Shown here: positions 1 through 9,957 of the stretch, piece after piece | Layout: every line of letters starts with the position of its first letter | Numbering within the stretch: the first letter of the stretch is position 1 | Assembly (NCBI GenBank): GCA_050012855.1 | Contig: JBEKGJ010000021.1 | Coordinates: 11,411-75,410, forward strand | DNA: 64,000 bases | Source: JAJXZJ01 sp050012855 | GTDB lineage: Bacteria; Verrucomicrobiota; Verrucomicrobiia; Limisphaerales; J093 | Direction of reading: 5' to 3' | Translations under genes and position numbers: made by a program | The notes under the pieces: generated by a model | Told to the model about the DNA's origin: nothing | What the model saw: the letters and a program-made list of their open reading frames with translations, nothing else | Database searches by the model: none

Positions 1-1442
1 TCATCAACGAGCCCACCGCGGCGTCCCTCGCCTACGGTCTGGACAAGAAGAAGGACGAAAAGATTGCGGTGTACGACCTCGGTGGAGGCACGTTCGACAT
101 CTCCGTCCTCGACATTGGCGACGGGGTGTTCGAGGTGCTGGCCACCAACGGCGACACCCACTTGGGCGGCGACGACTGGGACAACCGCATCATTGACTGG
201 GTGCTCGACGAATTCAAACGCGAGCATGCCATGGACCTCCGCAAGCAGCCGGATGCCCTCCAGCGCATCAAGGAGGAGGCGGAGAAGGCCAAGATCGCCC
301 TTTCGAGCTCGCAACAGTATGACATCAACCTGCCGTTCATCACCGCCGACGCCTCCGGCCCGAAACACATCAGCATGAAGCTGACCCGGGCGAAGATGGA
401 GCAGCTTTGCGACGAACTGTTCGAGCGTACCATCCGTCCGGTGCAGAACTGTCTCAAGGATAGCGGCATCGACGCGAGCAAGATTGACGAACTCGTGCTG
501 GTGGGCGGCATGACCCGCATGCCGCGCGTGGTGGAGACTTCCCGTCGTCTGGTGAACAAGCCGCCGCATCAGGGGGTCAACCCGGACGAAGTCGTCGCCG
601 TCGGCGCGGCCATTCAGGGCGGCGTCTTCACCAACGACGTCAAAGACATCCTCCTGCTGGACGTGACCCCGTTGTCACTCGGCATTGAAACCCTCGGCGG
701 GGTGTTCACCAAGCTGATCGAGCGGAACACGACCATCCCGACGAAGAAGTCCGAGATTTTCTCGACGGCCTCCGACAACCAGCCCGGGGTCGAAGTGCAT
801 GTCCTGCAGGGCGAACGCCAGTTCGCCCGCGACAACAAGTCGCTTGGCCGCTTCCAGCTCTCCGAGATTCCGCCCGCGCCGCGGGGCGTGCCGCAGATCG
901 AGGTGGCCTTTGACATTGACGCCAACGGCATCCTGAGCGTGAGCGCCAAGGACCTCGGCACCGGCAAGGAGCAGAAGATCACGATCACGGCCTCCAGCGG
1001 CCTCTCGAAGGATGAGGTCGAGCGCATGCGGCGGGACGCGGAGTCCCATGCCGATGAAGACAAGCACCGGCGCGAGGAAGTCGAGCAGCGGAACGAGGCC
1101 GACGCGTCGGTTTACCGCTCGGAGAAAATGCTCAAGGACAACGCCGACAAGATTTCGGCCGACGACAAGAGCAAGATCGAGACCGCCATCAACGGGGTGA
1201 AGGAGGCGCTCAAGGGCAGCGACACCGCCGCGATCAAGACGGCCAGCGAGAAGCTGAACGAAGCCTGGCAGGCGGTTTCGGCGGAGCTCTACAAGGCGGC
1301 CCAGCAAAAGGCCCAGCAGGCGAAGAGCCAGGCGGCCGGCGCGGAGAGCGCCAGGGCCGACGGCGACGGCAAGGATGGCGCGAAGAAGGACGACGAAGGT
1401 CCGATCATTGACGCCGAAGTGGTGGACGACAAAAAGAAGTAA
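1..1442 (+). CDS. dnaK: Chaperone protein DnaK (Hsp70), 5'-truncated by window edge
   Basis: ATP-dependent cytosolic chaperone that binds exposed hydrophobic peptides and works with DnaJ and GrpE. The first complete codon is at position 3 and reads INEPTAASLAYGLD, the conserved actin-fold ATPase segment that lies near residue 170 in E. coli DnaK, so roughly 165 N-terminal residues lie outside the window. The phosphate motif DLGGGTFDISVLD follows, then the adenosine motif LVGGMTRMPRV, the substrate-binding beta domain (LLLDVTPLSLGIETLGG) and an alpha-helical lid. The protein ends with a charged tail, GPIIDAEVVDDKKK, typical of bacterial DnaK. groES starts 72 nt downstream on the same strand, so dnaK and groESL may share a heat-shock transcript. 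The spacer holds a GC-rich hairpin (about 1447-1468) without a U-tract, which could attenuate but not clearly terminate. The identification is secure. Confidence 0.98.
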   Translation, partial: INEPTAASLAYGLDKKKDEKIAVYDLGGGTFDISVLDIGDGVFEVLATNGDTHLGGDDWDNRIIDWVLDEFKREHAMDLRKQPDALQRIKEEAEKAKIALSSSQQYDINLPFITADASGPKHISMKLTRAKMEQLCDELFERTIRPVQNCLKDSGIDASKIDELVLVGGMTRMPRVVETSRRLVNKPPHQGVNPDEVVAVGAAIQGGVFTNDVKDILLLDVTPLSLGIETLGGVFTKLIERNTTIPTKKSEIFSTASDNQPGVEVHVLQGERQFARDNKSLGRFQLSEIPPAPRGVPQIEVAFDIDANGILSVSAKDLGTGKEQKITITASSGLSKDEVERMRRDAESHADEDKHRREEVEQRNEADASVYRSEKMLKDNADKISADDKSKIETAINGVKEALKGSDTAAIKTASEKLNEAWQAVSAELYKAAQQKAQQAKSQAAGAESARADGDGKDGAKKDDEGPIIDAEVVDDKKK

Positions 1443-1514
1443 GCTTTTCCCGCCTGCGGGTGCGGCGGGATTTGATTCAACATCAAACCAAACCAAAAGA
1501 AAGAAACAGCAATT

Positions 1515-1808
1515 ATGGCACTAAACGTTAAACCCCTCGGCGACCGGGTCTTGGTTGAGCCGGTCGAAGAGAAAGAAGTGAAGAAGGGCGGCATCATCAT
1601 CCCCGATACCGCCAAGGAAAAACCCACCGAAGGCATTGTCCGTGCCCTCGGCACCGGCAAAACCGACGACGACGGCAAGAAAGTCCCGTTTGAAGTCAAG
1701 GTCGGCGACCGCGTCCTGATCAGCAAGTATGGCGGATCGGAAATCAAGCTCGACGGCAAGGAATACAAGCTCCTCAACTCGGACGACCTCCTCGCCATCA
1801 TCGAATAA
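1515..1808 (+). CDS. groES: Co-chaperonin GroES
   Basis: Ten-kilodalton co-chaperonin that forms the heptameric lid of the GroEL folding chamber in the cytosol. The 97-aa product has the family's normal length and signature: N-terminal NVKPLGDRVLVEPVEEKE, then a mobile loop containing KKGGIIIPDTAKEKP, then GDRVLISKYGGSEIKLDGKEY and the C-terminal LNSDDLLAIIE. The ATG is preceded by an A-rich tract with weak ribosome-binding potential (AAAGAAAG). groEL follows after 51 nt, the usual bicistronic order. That spacer is unusual in holding three tandem 7-nt units of the CAACTTT type. No CIRCE-like 9-9-9 inverted repeat is visible just upstream of groES, so heat-shock control, if any, probably acts upstream of dnaK, outside the window. 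Confidence 0.98.
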   Translation: MALNVKPLGDRVLVEPVEEKEVKKGGIIIPDTAKEKPTEGIVRALGTGKTDDDGKKVPFEVKVGDRVLISKYGGSEIKLDGKEYKLLNSDDLLAIIE

Positions 1809-1859
1809 AATTCAACCCTCGACTTTCAACTTTCAACTATCAACTAGAAACCAAGTATT

Positions 1860-3503
<1,644 letters not shown>

Positions 3504-3536
3504 TCCGTCCGGTTCTGGAGGAACCCCGCAATCGCG

Positions 3537-3568
3537 AGGGGCTGGCTTCGGCCAGCCCCTTTTTGTTT
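3537..3568 (+). terminator. Intrinsic terminator of the chaperone operon
   Basis: A perfect 10-bp stem (AGGGGCTGGC pairing with GCCAGCCCCT) closes a TTCG tetraloop and runs into TTTTGTTT. It starts 33 nt after the groEL stop codon. A UUCG loop on a GC stem followed by a U-tract is a textbook rho-independent terminator, so groEL should be the last gene of the transcript. Confidence 0.92.
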
Positions 3569-3850
3569 GCCCCAGGCAGGCGTGCCCTCCCGGCCGATCG
3601 CCGCCGTTGGTACGCTCAGACGGGCGGACGAAATGGCGAGAAGCCGAACGTGTTCTTTCGTCCCGGACGGGAATTGTCCCCTCGCCGCCCGGAATCCCAG
3701 CGATGAGTCGCCGGGGATTGTCTTTCGCCCGCTGGGCTTGCGCAGCCGCGCTGGTGCTCGCCCGCCTACAACGTCCGGGTCACCGCCTGCGCGCACGCGT
3801 TGATGCGCCTCAAACGCCTGACCTGGAAGGGCTGACAGCCAGCAGAGTCT

Positions 3851-3992
3851 CCAAGCCCTGAAAGGGCGAAAGAGAATCCGCTGACGCTCAGAGGGGGAGG
3901 CAGTCGTCGCAGAACTTGCGGCTGGCCCGATTCGAGCTTCCCCACGTCCCCGGCTGTGGAGAGACGTGCTGTGCCGCCCTTTCAGGGCTTGG
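3851..3992. repeat. Inverted repeat with 18-nt perfect arms
   Basis: CCAAGCCCTGAAAGGGCG at 3851-3868 and its exact reverse complement at 3975-3992. Each arm is also internally palindromic around CCCTGAAAGGG. The arms enclose about 106 nt with no gene. The form is that of a REP-like dispersed element. Confidence 0.75.
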
Positions 3993-4013
3993 GGATGTTG
4001 ATGGGACGGTGAA

Positions 4014-4077
4014 CCCAGGGCGGCGCTCGCCGACTCGCTTTGCCCTGGGCTGTCGCATCTCGCCCCTTTGGGGCTGG
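4014..4077. repeat. Pair of REP-like hairpins
   Basis: CCCAGGGC at 4014-4021 pairs with GCCCTGGG at 4042-4049, and a second compact hairpin, GCCCC-TTT-GGGGC, follows at about 4062-4074. I recognise this two-hairpin arrangement from intergenic repeats in related phyla. That recognition is from memory and was not searched. Confidence 0.55.
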
Positions 4078-4173
4078 CGTTGCCGAGCTTGCCAGGGGCG
4101 TTAACCCAAGTTGTGAAGGCTGAAGGTCGAAGTGCGAGTTGGGAATGCACCAACCTGTCGGCGATCGTCCCGG

Positions 4174-4265
4174 CGTAGCGGCGGCTCGGCAGAGCGCCGC
4201 CATCTTCCTATTCCCGCGTTTGTCCTCCGGCCCAGAATGCGGCGTTCTGCCGAGACGCCGCTACG
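4174..4265. repeat. Inverted repeat with 27-nt arms
   Basis: Arms at 4174-4200 and 4239-4265 are reverse complements with only two mismatches in 27 positions. They begin CGTAGCGGCG and end CGCCGC, and each arm has palindromic ends. The spacer is 38 nt. This is likely another member of the dispersed palindromic repeats in this spacer. Confidence 0.7.
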
Positions 4266-4379
4266 GGGGTTTCTCGTTCACCGACCTGCACGACGCATTC
4301 GTTGCGTACAACACCCGAGAGCATCGCCATGCCCAACTCGGTGAGGGCGTAGGGCAAGGCTCGCCGCCACCGCGCCCTC

Positions 4380-5687
4380 TCAGACGACGGTGCCGTCAGG
4401 CACCACCGTGTTCTTGGGAATGATCACCACGCCGTCGCGAATGAAATAGAGCGGATGGTCCACCTTGTCGGGTTTGCCGGCCGGCGAGATCACGCAGTCG
4501 TTGCCGATCCGCGCGTTCTTGTCCACGATGGCATTCTCGATTCGGGTGTTCCGGCCGATGCCCATGCGCGGGCGGTGGGCGGCCTCGTTTGTGCGGATGG
4601 ATTCGAGCGACTCGAAGTAATCGCAGCCCATGATGATCGTACGGCCGATGTTGCTGCCGGCGTCCACCAGCGAGCGGACCCCCACGATGCTGTTGTCAAT
4701 GCGGCAGTGGTTGAGGATGCAACCGTCGCCGATGATGGCGTGGTCAATCGTCGCGCCGTTGATCTTGGAGGCGGGCAGGAAGCGCGGCCGGGTGAAGATC
4801 GGCGCTTCCATGTCGAAAAAATTGAACCGGGGCAGTTCGCTGACCAGGTCGAGGTTGGCCTCGAAGAACGAGCGAATCGTGCCGATGTCCTCCCAGTAGC
4901 CCTGGAAGACATGCGAAAAAACGCGGTCGCGCTGGATGGCCTGGGGGATGATGTGCTTGCCGAAGTCGGTCAGGTTGTTGTCCAGGATCCGGAGCATCAC
5001 GTCGCGGTTGAACACGTAAATGCCCATCGAGGCGAGATAGAGGTCTTCGTCGCGTTCGATTTCGAACTCCGCATAGGACTCGCGGGGCAGGCGCAGCGCG
5101 TCGAGCACCGCCGGATCCTTGGGCTTTTCCTCGAACCGGACAATGCGCCGCGAGGCGTCAATCTGCATGATGCCCAGGGATTGCGCCTCCTGCCGCGTCA
5201 CCGGCGTGGTCGAAATCGTGATGTCCGCCCCGGTGGCGACGTGTTGGGTGAGAATCTTCCGGAAATCCATCCGGTAAAGTTGATCGCCGCTCAGGATCAA
5301 GACATGAGTGAACTGCTGGTTCCGGAAGTGATTCAGGTTTTTGCGGACGGCGTCGGCCGTGCCCTGGTACCAGGACATATCGGTGGGCGTCGGCGCGGCC
5401 GCGAGGATTTCCACAAACCCGGGGGTGAAATGGTCGAACTTGAAGGAGCCATAGACATGCCGGTGCAGCGAGGCGGAATTGAACTGGGTGAGCAGGTAAA
5501 TCCGCTTCATCCCGGAGTTGATGCAGTTGGAAATGGGGATGTCCACCAGCCGGTATTTGCCGGCCAGCGGGACCGCCGGTTTGGCCCGCTCGCGGGTGAG
5601 GGGGAACAGCCGCGAACCCTGGCCTCCGCCCATGATGATCGAAAGGACGTTGTTTGGGTCCGCCTCTCGTTTGATTGCCGTGGTCAT
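4380..5687 (-). CDS. glgC: Glucose-1-phosphate adenylyltransferase (ADP-glucose pyrophosphorylase)
   Basis: Makes ADP-glucose from ATP and glucose-1-phosphate, the committed step of bacterial glycogen synthesis in the cytosol. The 435-aa product has the nucleotidyltransferase core at its N terminus: the ATP loop GGGQGSRLFPLTRERAKP at about residues 20-37, then LVDIPISNCINSGM, and the conserved GTADAVRKN. The effector and catalytic-site segment FEEKPKDP follows, and a left-handed beta-helix of hexapeptide type occupies the last third (NGATIDHAIIGDGCILNHC and following). Its length matches the cyanobacterial and plant-type enzymes, slightly longer than typical proteobacterial GlgC. It is transcribed alone, convergent with the chaperone operon across the repeat spacer. 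No other glycogen gene is in the window. Confidence 0.95.
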   Translation of the reverse strand: MTTAIKREADPNNVLSIIMGGGQGSRLFPLTRERAKPAVPLAGKYRLVDIPISNCINSGMKRIYLLTQFNSASLHRHVYGSFKFDHFTPGFVEILAAAPTPTDMSWYQGTADAVRKNLNHFRNQQFTHVLILSGDQLYRMDFRKILTQHVATGADITISTTPVTRQEAQSLGIMQIDASRRIVRFEEKPKDPAVLDALRLPRESYAEFEIERDEDLYLASMGIYVFNRDVMLRILDNNLTDFGKHIIPQAIQRDRVFSHVFQGYWEDIGTIRSFFEANLDLVSELPRFNFFDMEAPIFTRPRFLPASKINGATIDHAIIGDGCILNHCRIDNSIVGVRSLVDAGSNIGRTIIMGCDYFESLESIRTNEAAHRPRMGIGRNTRIENAIVDKNARIGNDCVISPAGKPDKVDHPLYFIRDGVVIIPKNTVVPDGTVV

Positions 5688-5842
5688 AATTCAGATAGGT
5701 GCTTGCGCGATGGCGGTTCCGTTATAGCTTTCGGAGCGCGGCAGGCAAGCAGCATCGGGTAACAAACCGGCAACCACCAAACTCAGGTGCGGCAATGTTG
5801 GATGCGTCGGCAGACGGAAAGCGGCCCCCATCGTCCTCGAAG

Positions 5843-6175
<333 letters not shown>

Positions 6176-6250
6176 ATCCGGCCGATTGGGCTCGCGATGG
6201 GCGGCGAATGAACTGCCGGCTGATAGGCCCGATGCTTCCGCCGCCTTCGT

Positions 6251-9200
6251 TTACTGGAAGGTCAGGACCAGGTTGGCGCCGCTGATCTGGATGCCGCTGA
6301 ACGTGTAGGCGGTTGTCGAACTAATCCGGTAGAACCGGTTGCCGGACGGCGCCGGCAACGTGATCGTCTTGCCCGTCATGTTCACCGTGGCGCCGGTTTC
6401 GGTTGTCCAGGAATCGCCCAGTTTCGCCACCGACTGCAGCACGACTGCAGGCGGGGCGGACAGCGTTGCGTAGGCGTGGATGGCATTCGCGGCAGTCGGA
6501 TCGTTGATGAGCGTGCGCGTGCCGCTGGTGCGGTCCACCGAATACCACTGGAGATAGGAGTCGCCGGCCGTTTGATAGTACACCAAGCGGAATGGATAGA
6601 GCCCGGCGGTGGGCACGACGAAGTCAAAGGTGCCGTTATAGGTCCCGCCCGATTTTGCCCCCAAGATCAACGGGCTGGCATCCGTGAAGCTGCTGCCGGC
6701 GGTGAGTTCGAACCCGTCATCGCTGTACACGCCAAAGGTCTGCGGCCCGGCGGGCAGATCGAGGTAGGTCAACGCTTCGATGGCGAAGTAATTCGGTCCA
6801 GGCTGGATGTTGGGGTCAATGCCGGGGAAATTGGCGGTGTAGGGGAAGTAAGCCGACGCTGCCGGCAAAGGCAGGTGCGTGTAATTGAGCATTTGGTCCG
6901 TGATATTAGCGCTCAACACGGCCGGAATTCCCGGCGGAGTGGCCAGTTGCTGGTTGGCCACATCCAGGCTGTTGTCGAGGGCGGTGCCTTGATCAGCTTC
7001 GACCAGACGGACGTTCATCCCGCGCGTTTGCCCGGAGCCCGCCTGCCGGTACGTCGGGTCGAGCCCCAGGTAAGTGATGACGAAGCTCCAGTCGTTCGTC
7101 TGGAGGCTGCCGCCGCTGTCAGAAAAGACCAGGCGCGCGTTGTTGGTGGCGCCGGAGGCGGGCAGGGGGGCCAGCACATAACTCACCGTGGCCCCGCTGG
7201 TCAGGTTGGTGATCGTGGGCGTGACCACGGTCCCGTTCAGAGTCAGAACGATGCTGCTGGCCACCAGCGTCGTGTCCCGATTCTGGATGGTGAGGTTGAT
7301 CACAGGCGCCACCGTGCTTACTACGGCCCCGGCGGGCGGTGAGAGCGAACTGATGATCGGCCGTTGCGTCCCGGTATTCGTGGCGGGCACGAGGATGAAG
7401 TAATTCTGGTAGGCGCCGCCGTCCGACGCGTCCGTGGTTGCTTGGGCGAGCCGCAGGGTCTGCGTGCCGCTGAGCTTGAGGACCACCGGATTTCCGAAGC
7501 CATCGGTGAGCGGGAAGTTCCGGTATTGGAATCCGGTCAAGGTGCCCAGGAAGGCTCCCAGGTTTTGGGTGGACTGGTTGGGCGAGGTGGCGTCGCTGGT
7601 GACCAACTGCAGGTCCACTTCGGCGTTTTGCATGTTCGCGAGCGCCTCGCGCAGGTAGGCCGTGTAGGAGCCGGCCGGGAAGGTGCGCGTGTAGTTCAGC
7701 CACTGACCGGCCAGGATGCTGTCCACGTCGTAATCGAACACGTTGGCCGCGGTGCCGCCGGCCGCGGTGAACTTCGCCCGGACGTTGTCCAGCGAATGCT
7801 GCATCTTGATCGTATCGTTCGGCCGGTATGGTGTATTGGCAAAGTCCGTGCGGGTGTCCGCGTAGTCCACAGTCTCGACGCCAGTCTGGTCGGCGTAGGA
7901 TGTGCCGGTCGGCCCGGTTCCTTCGGCGATGGGCACGGGGTTGTTGATGAACTGGCCGCCGTTGAAGTTGTAGTCCTCCAGCTCGATGACCACGTCGCTG
8001 GCCAGGAACGTGTCGAACAGGAGCGGACTGGTCGTCGTTGCGCCGTCGGAGTCCACCACCTGGACGGAACCGACATAGTTTGCGTTGGCGGCCAGGCCGG
8101 AGAAGCTGGCGGTCCGGTTGGTGCCGGTGCCGGTGAGGACGAGGCCGTTGGCGGTGGTGTAGGCGGTGCCGTTGAGCACGACGGCGATGTTGGTGTCGAT
8201 CAGTGCCTTGTCGTCCGTCACCTGGAAGCTCACGCTGGCGGCGGCGGGCAGGAAGTTCGCGCCCACCGCGGGCTGCACCTGGCTGATGACGGCGGGGGTG
8301 TTGCCCACCACCGGTGGCGCGGCCACAATGGCGTTGTCGAAGATCGCCTCGTAGAGGTCCTGCGGCGAGCCGGCACTCCAGTTCTCATAGCAATACAGGG
8401 TGTAATAGCCGCTTCCCAGATACGGCGCGGCCGGCGAGTCGCTGCCGCTGTTCATCGGGTCCGCAGCCGGCGTGTCCACCACGGTTCGGTCATACAGGAC
8501 GGCGTTGTTGTTGTCCTTGTCCAGCACCCGGGCTTCGAGGGTGACCAAGCCGTTCGCCACCGTCATGGTCAGCACCATGGTGACGTTGGTGTTTTTGACC
8601 GGTGGACTGGGCGTGTCATCCACGAAGTACTTGTTGATTCCCTTGGTGATGAGCAGATCGGTGGTGGACATGGCGAAGGCGTAACCCGCGAGCGCCTGGG
8701 CATTGGCGGGCGTGCCGGGAATCCAGGCGAGGACAGCGTAGGCATAGCCGCCATTGACACTGAGCGCGTCCACACGCAGTTCGAGGCGATTACCTTCCGT
8801 CAGATCGAACGAACGGGTGATCTTGGTGCTGGCGACAAAGAGCGACTGGCCGGCGGGGGGCAGATCGAAGGTGTAGTCGCCATTGGCCTGCACTGGGAGA
8901 CCAAGTCCGGCAACGAACGTGAAATCCTGCCACCCACTCCGTGTGGCGGCGTTGAAGTCGTCCAGGATGGTCGTGTCGGTCACGTACACGATGGCATTGT
9001 CGAACACCGCTTGATAGGAGTCCTGCGGCGAGCCGGCGCTCCAGTTCTCATAGCAATACAGGGTGTAGTAACCGCTGCCGAGATAAGGCGCCGCCGGATT
9101 GTCGGTGCCGCTCTTCATCGGGTCGGCCGCCGCCGTGTCCACCACGGTCCGGTCGTAGATCACCGCGTTGTTGCTGTCCTTGTCCAGGACCTGGGCGTGG

Positions 9201-9721
9201 AGGGTGACCGAGCCGTTCGCCGACGCCATGCTCAGCACCATGGTCACATTGGTGCTTTTGATTGGCGGATTGGGCACGTCGTCCACGAAGTACTTGTTAA
9301 TGCCCTTGGTGATGATCAGGTCGCTGGCGGACATGGCGAAGCCGTAGCCGGCGAGGCTCTGGGCATTGGCCGGCGTGCCGGGGATCCAGGCCACTACCGC
9401 ATAGGCATACGGGCCATTGACGCTCGCGTCCGCGCGGAACTCGATGGTCCTTCCGTCCTGCAAGGTGAAGGCCTGGGAGGTCTTGGTGCTGGCGACGAAT
9501 AGCGACTGGCCGGCGGGCGGCAGGTTGAACGTGTACTGCCCGTTGGCCTGCACCGGCAGGCCGAGGCCGGCGACGAAAGTGAAATCCTGCCAGCCAGTCC
9601 GGGTGGCCGCGTTGAAGTCGTCCAGCAACGTCCCCCAGGCGGGGGCGACCAGGAGCAGGGCGAGCAGCATTGGCCACGGCCAGCGGGGGAGAGTTCGGGC
9701 GGAAACAACAGGATGATTCAT
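6251..9721 (-). CDS. Large secreted multidomain protein (tandem LamG-like, CBM6/malectin-like, PA14-like)
   Basis: The 1156-aa exported protein has no enzyme domain I can name. The signal peptide is PWPMLLALLLVAPAWG, with cleavage expected near residue 30. Two tandem domains of about 220 aa follow (about 31-250 and 253-470). Both begin LLDDFNAATR or ILDDFNAATR and are close duplicates, with a jelly-roll style like LamG domains. Next come an Ig-like segment (about 475-575), a segment starting VIELEDYNFNGGQF that resembles family 6 carbohydrate-binding modules (about 578-790), another Ig-like segment, and a PA14-like domain (FAIEALTYLDLPAGPQTFGV, about 895-1085). The C-terminal module contains NRFYRIS, like the tails of other exported proteins here. 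The ATG has a strong GGAAGGAG ribosome-binding site. It probably binds carbohydrate or other surfaces outside the cell. Confidence 0.8.
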   Translation of the reverse strand: MNHPVVSARTLPRWPWPMLLALLLVAPAWGTLLDDFNAATRTGWQDFTFVAGLGLPVQANGQYTFNLPPAGQSLFVASTKTSQAFTLQDGRTIEFRADASVNGPYAYAVVAWIPGTPANAQSLAGYGFAMSASDLIITKGINKYFVDDVPNPPIKSTNVTMVLSMASANGSVTLHAQVLDKDSNNAVIYDRTVVDTAAADPMKSGTDNPAAPYLGSGYYTLYCYENWSAGSPQDSYQAVFDNAIVYVTDTTILDDFNAATRSGWQDFTFVAGLGLPVQANGDYTFDLPPAGQSLFVASTKITRSFDLTEGNRLELRVDALSVNGGYAYAVLAWIPGTPANAQALAGYAFAMSTTDLLITKGINKYFVDDTPSPPVKNTNVTMVLTMTVANGLVTLEARVLDKDNNNAVLYDRTVVDTPAADPMNSGSDSPAAPYLGSGYYTLYCYENWSAGSPQDLYEAIFDNAIVAAPPVVGNTPAVISQVQPAVGANFLPAAASVSFQVTDDKALIDTNIAVVLNGTAYTTANGLVLTGTGTNRTASFSGLAANANYVGSVQVVDSDGATTTSPLLFDTFLASDVVIELEDYNFNGGQFINNPVPIAEGTGPTGTSYADQTGVETVDYADTRTDFANTPYRPNDTIKMQHSLDNVRAKFTAAGGTAANVFDYDVDSILAGQWLNYTRTFPAGSYTAYLREALANMQNAEVDLQLVTSDATSPNQSTQNLGAFLGTLTGFQYRNFPLTDGFGNPVVLKLSGTQTLRLAQATTDASDGGAYQNYFILVPATNTGTQRPIISSLSPPAGAVVSTVAPVINLTIQNRDTTLVASSIVLTLNGTVVTPTITNLTSGATVSYVLAPLPASGATNNARLVFSDSGGSLQTNDWSFVITYLGLDPTYRQAGSGQTRGMNVRLVEADQGTALDNSLDVANQQLATPPGIPAVLSANITDQMLNYTHLPLPAASAYFPYTANFPGIDPNIQPGPNYFAIEALTYLDLPAGPQTFGVYSDDGFELTAGSSFTDASPLILGAKSGGTYNGTFDFVVPTAGLYPFRLVYYQTAGDSYLQWYSVDRTSGTRTLINDPTAANAIHAYATLSAPPAVVLQSVAKLGDSWTTETGATVNMTGKTITLPAPSGNRFYRISSTTAYTFSGIQISGANLVLTFQ
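8311..9631 (-). repeat. Internal tandem duplication, two units of about 660 bp
   Basis: The unit at about 8971-9631 and the unit at about 8311-8965 encode near-identical domains, both containing TRxGWQDFTFVAGLGLPVQ and ITKGINKYFVDD. The similarity is high at DNA level too, which indicates a recent duplication or ongoing gene conversion within this gene. Confidence 0.75.
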
Positions 9722-9957
9722 GGATGCTTACTCCTTCCTTGATGCGCTGCGGCGCGGATTGACGGATCCGGCAGCCGGTTGGGGATGGGAACACGCACCC
9801 TCACCGCAGCAAGACTCCAAGGTTAACTGCGCTTGTTTCATTGATTCGGGCTACTTTCCGAGTGTAGCGCGATCCACCGGGGCGTCAACTGCATTTCCGG
9901 CGCGATTTCCAGCGCGGTACCCATCCCCGCCAGATTCGGCTGGCCGGGCGTGAAACA

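Larger units (their letters stand above)
3569..4379. other. 811-bp repeat-rich spacer without a credible gene
   Basis: Lies between the groEL terminator and the 3' end of glgC. Open frames exist on both strands but show no recognisable domain, have no convincing ribosome-binding site and overlap palindromic repeats. The stretch holds three palindromic elements, listed separately (3851-3992, 4014-4077, 4174-4265). It resembles the non-coding repeat islands common in planctomycete and verrucomicrobial genomes. Confidence 0.6.

Noticed and set aside
7364..9502. Plus-strand open frame of 712 codons opposite the secreted protein
   Set aside because: Gly/Val-rich antisense shadow; the minus-strand gene has a signal peptide, a good ribosome-binding site and recognisable domains.
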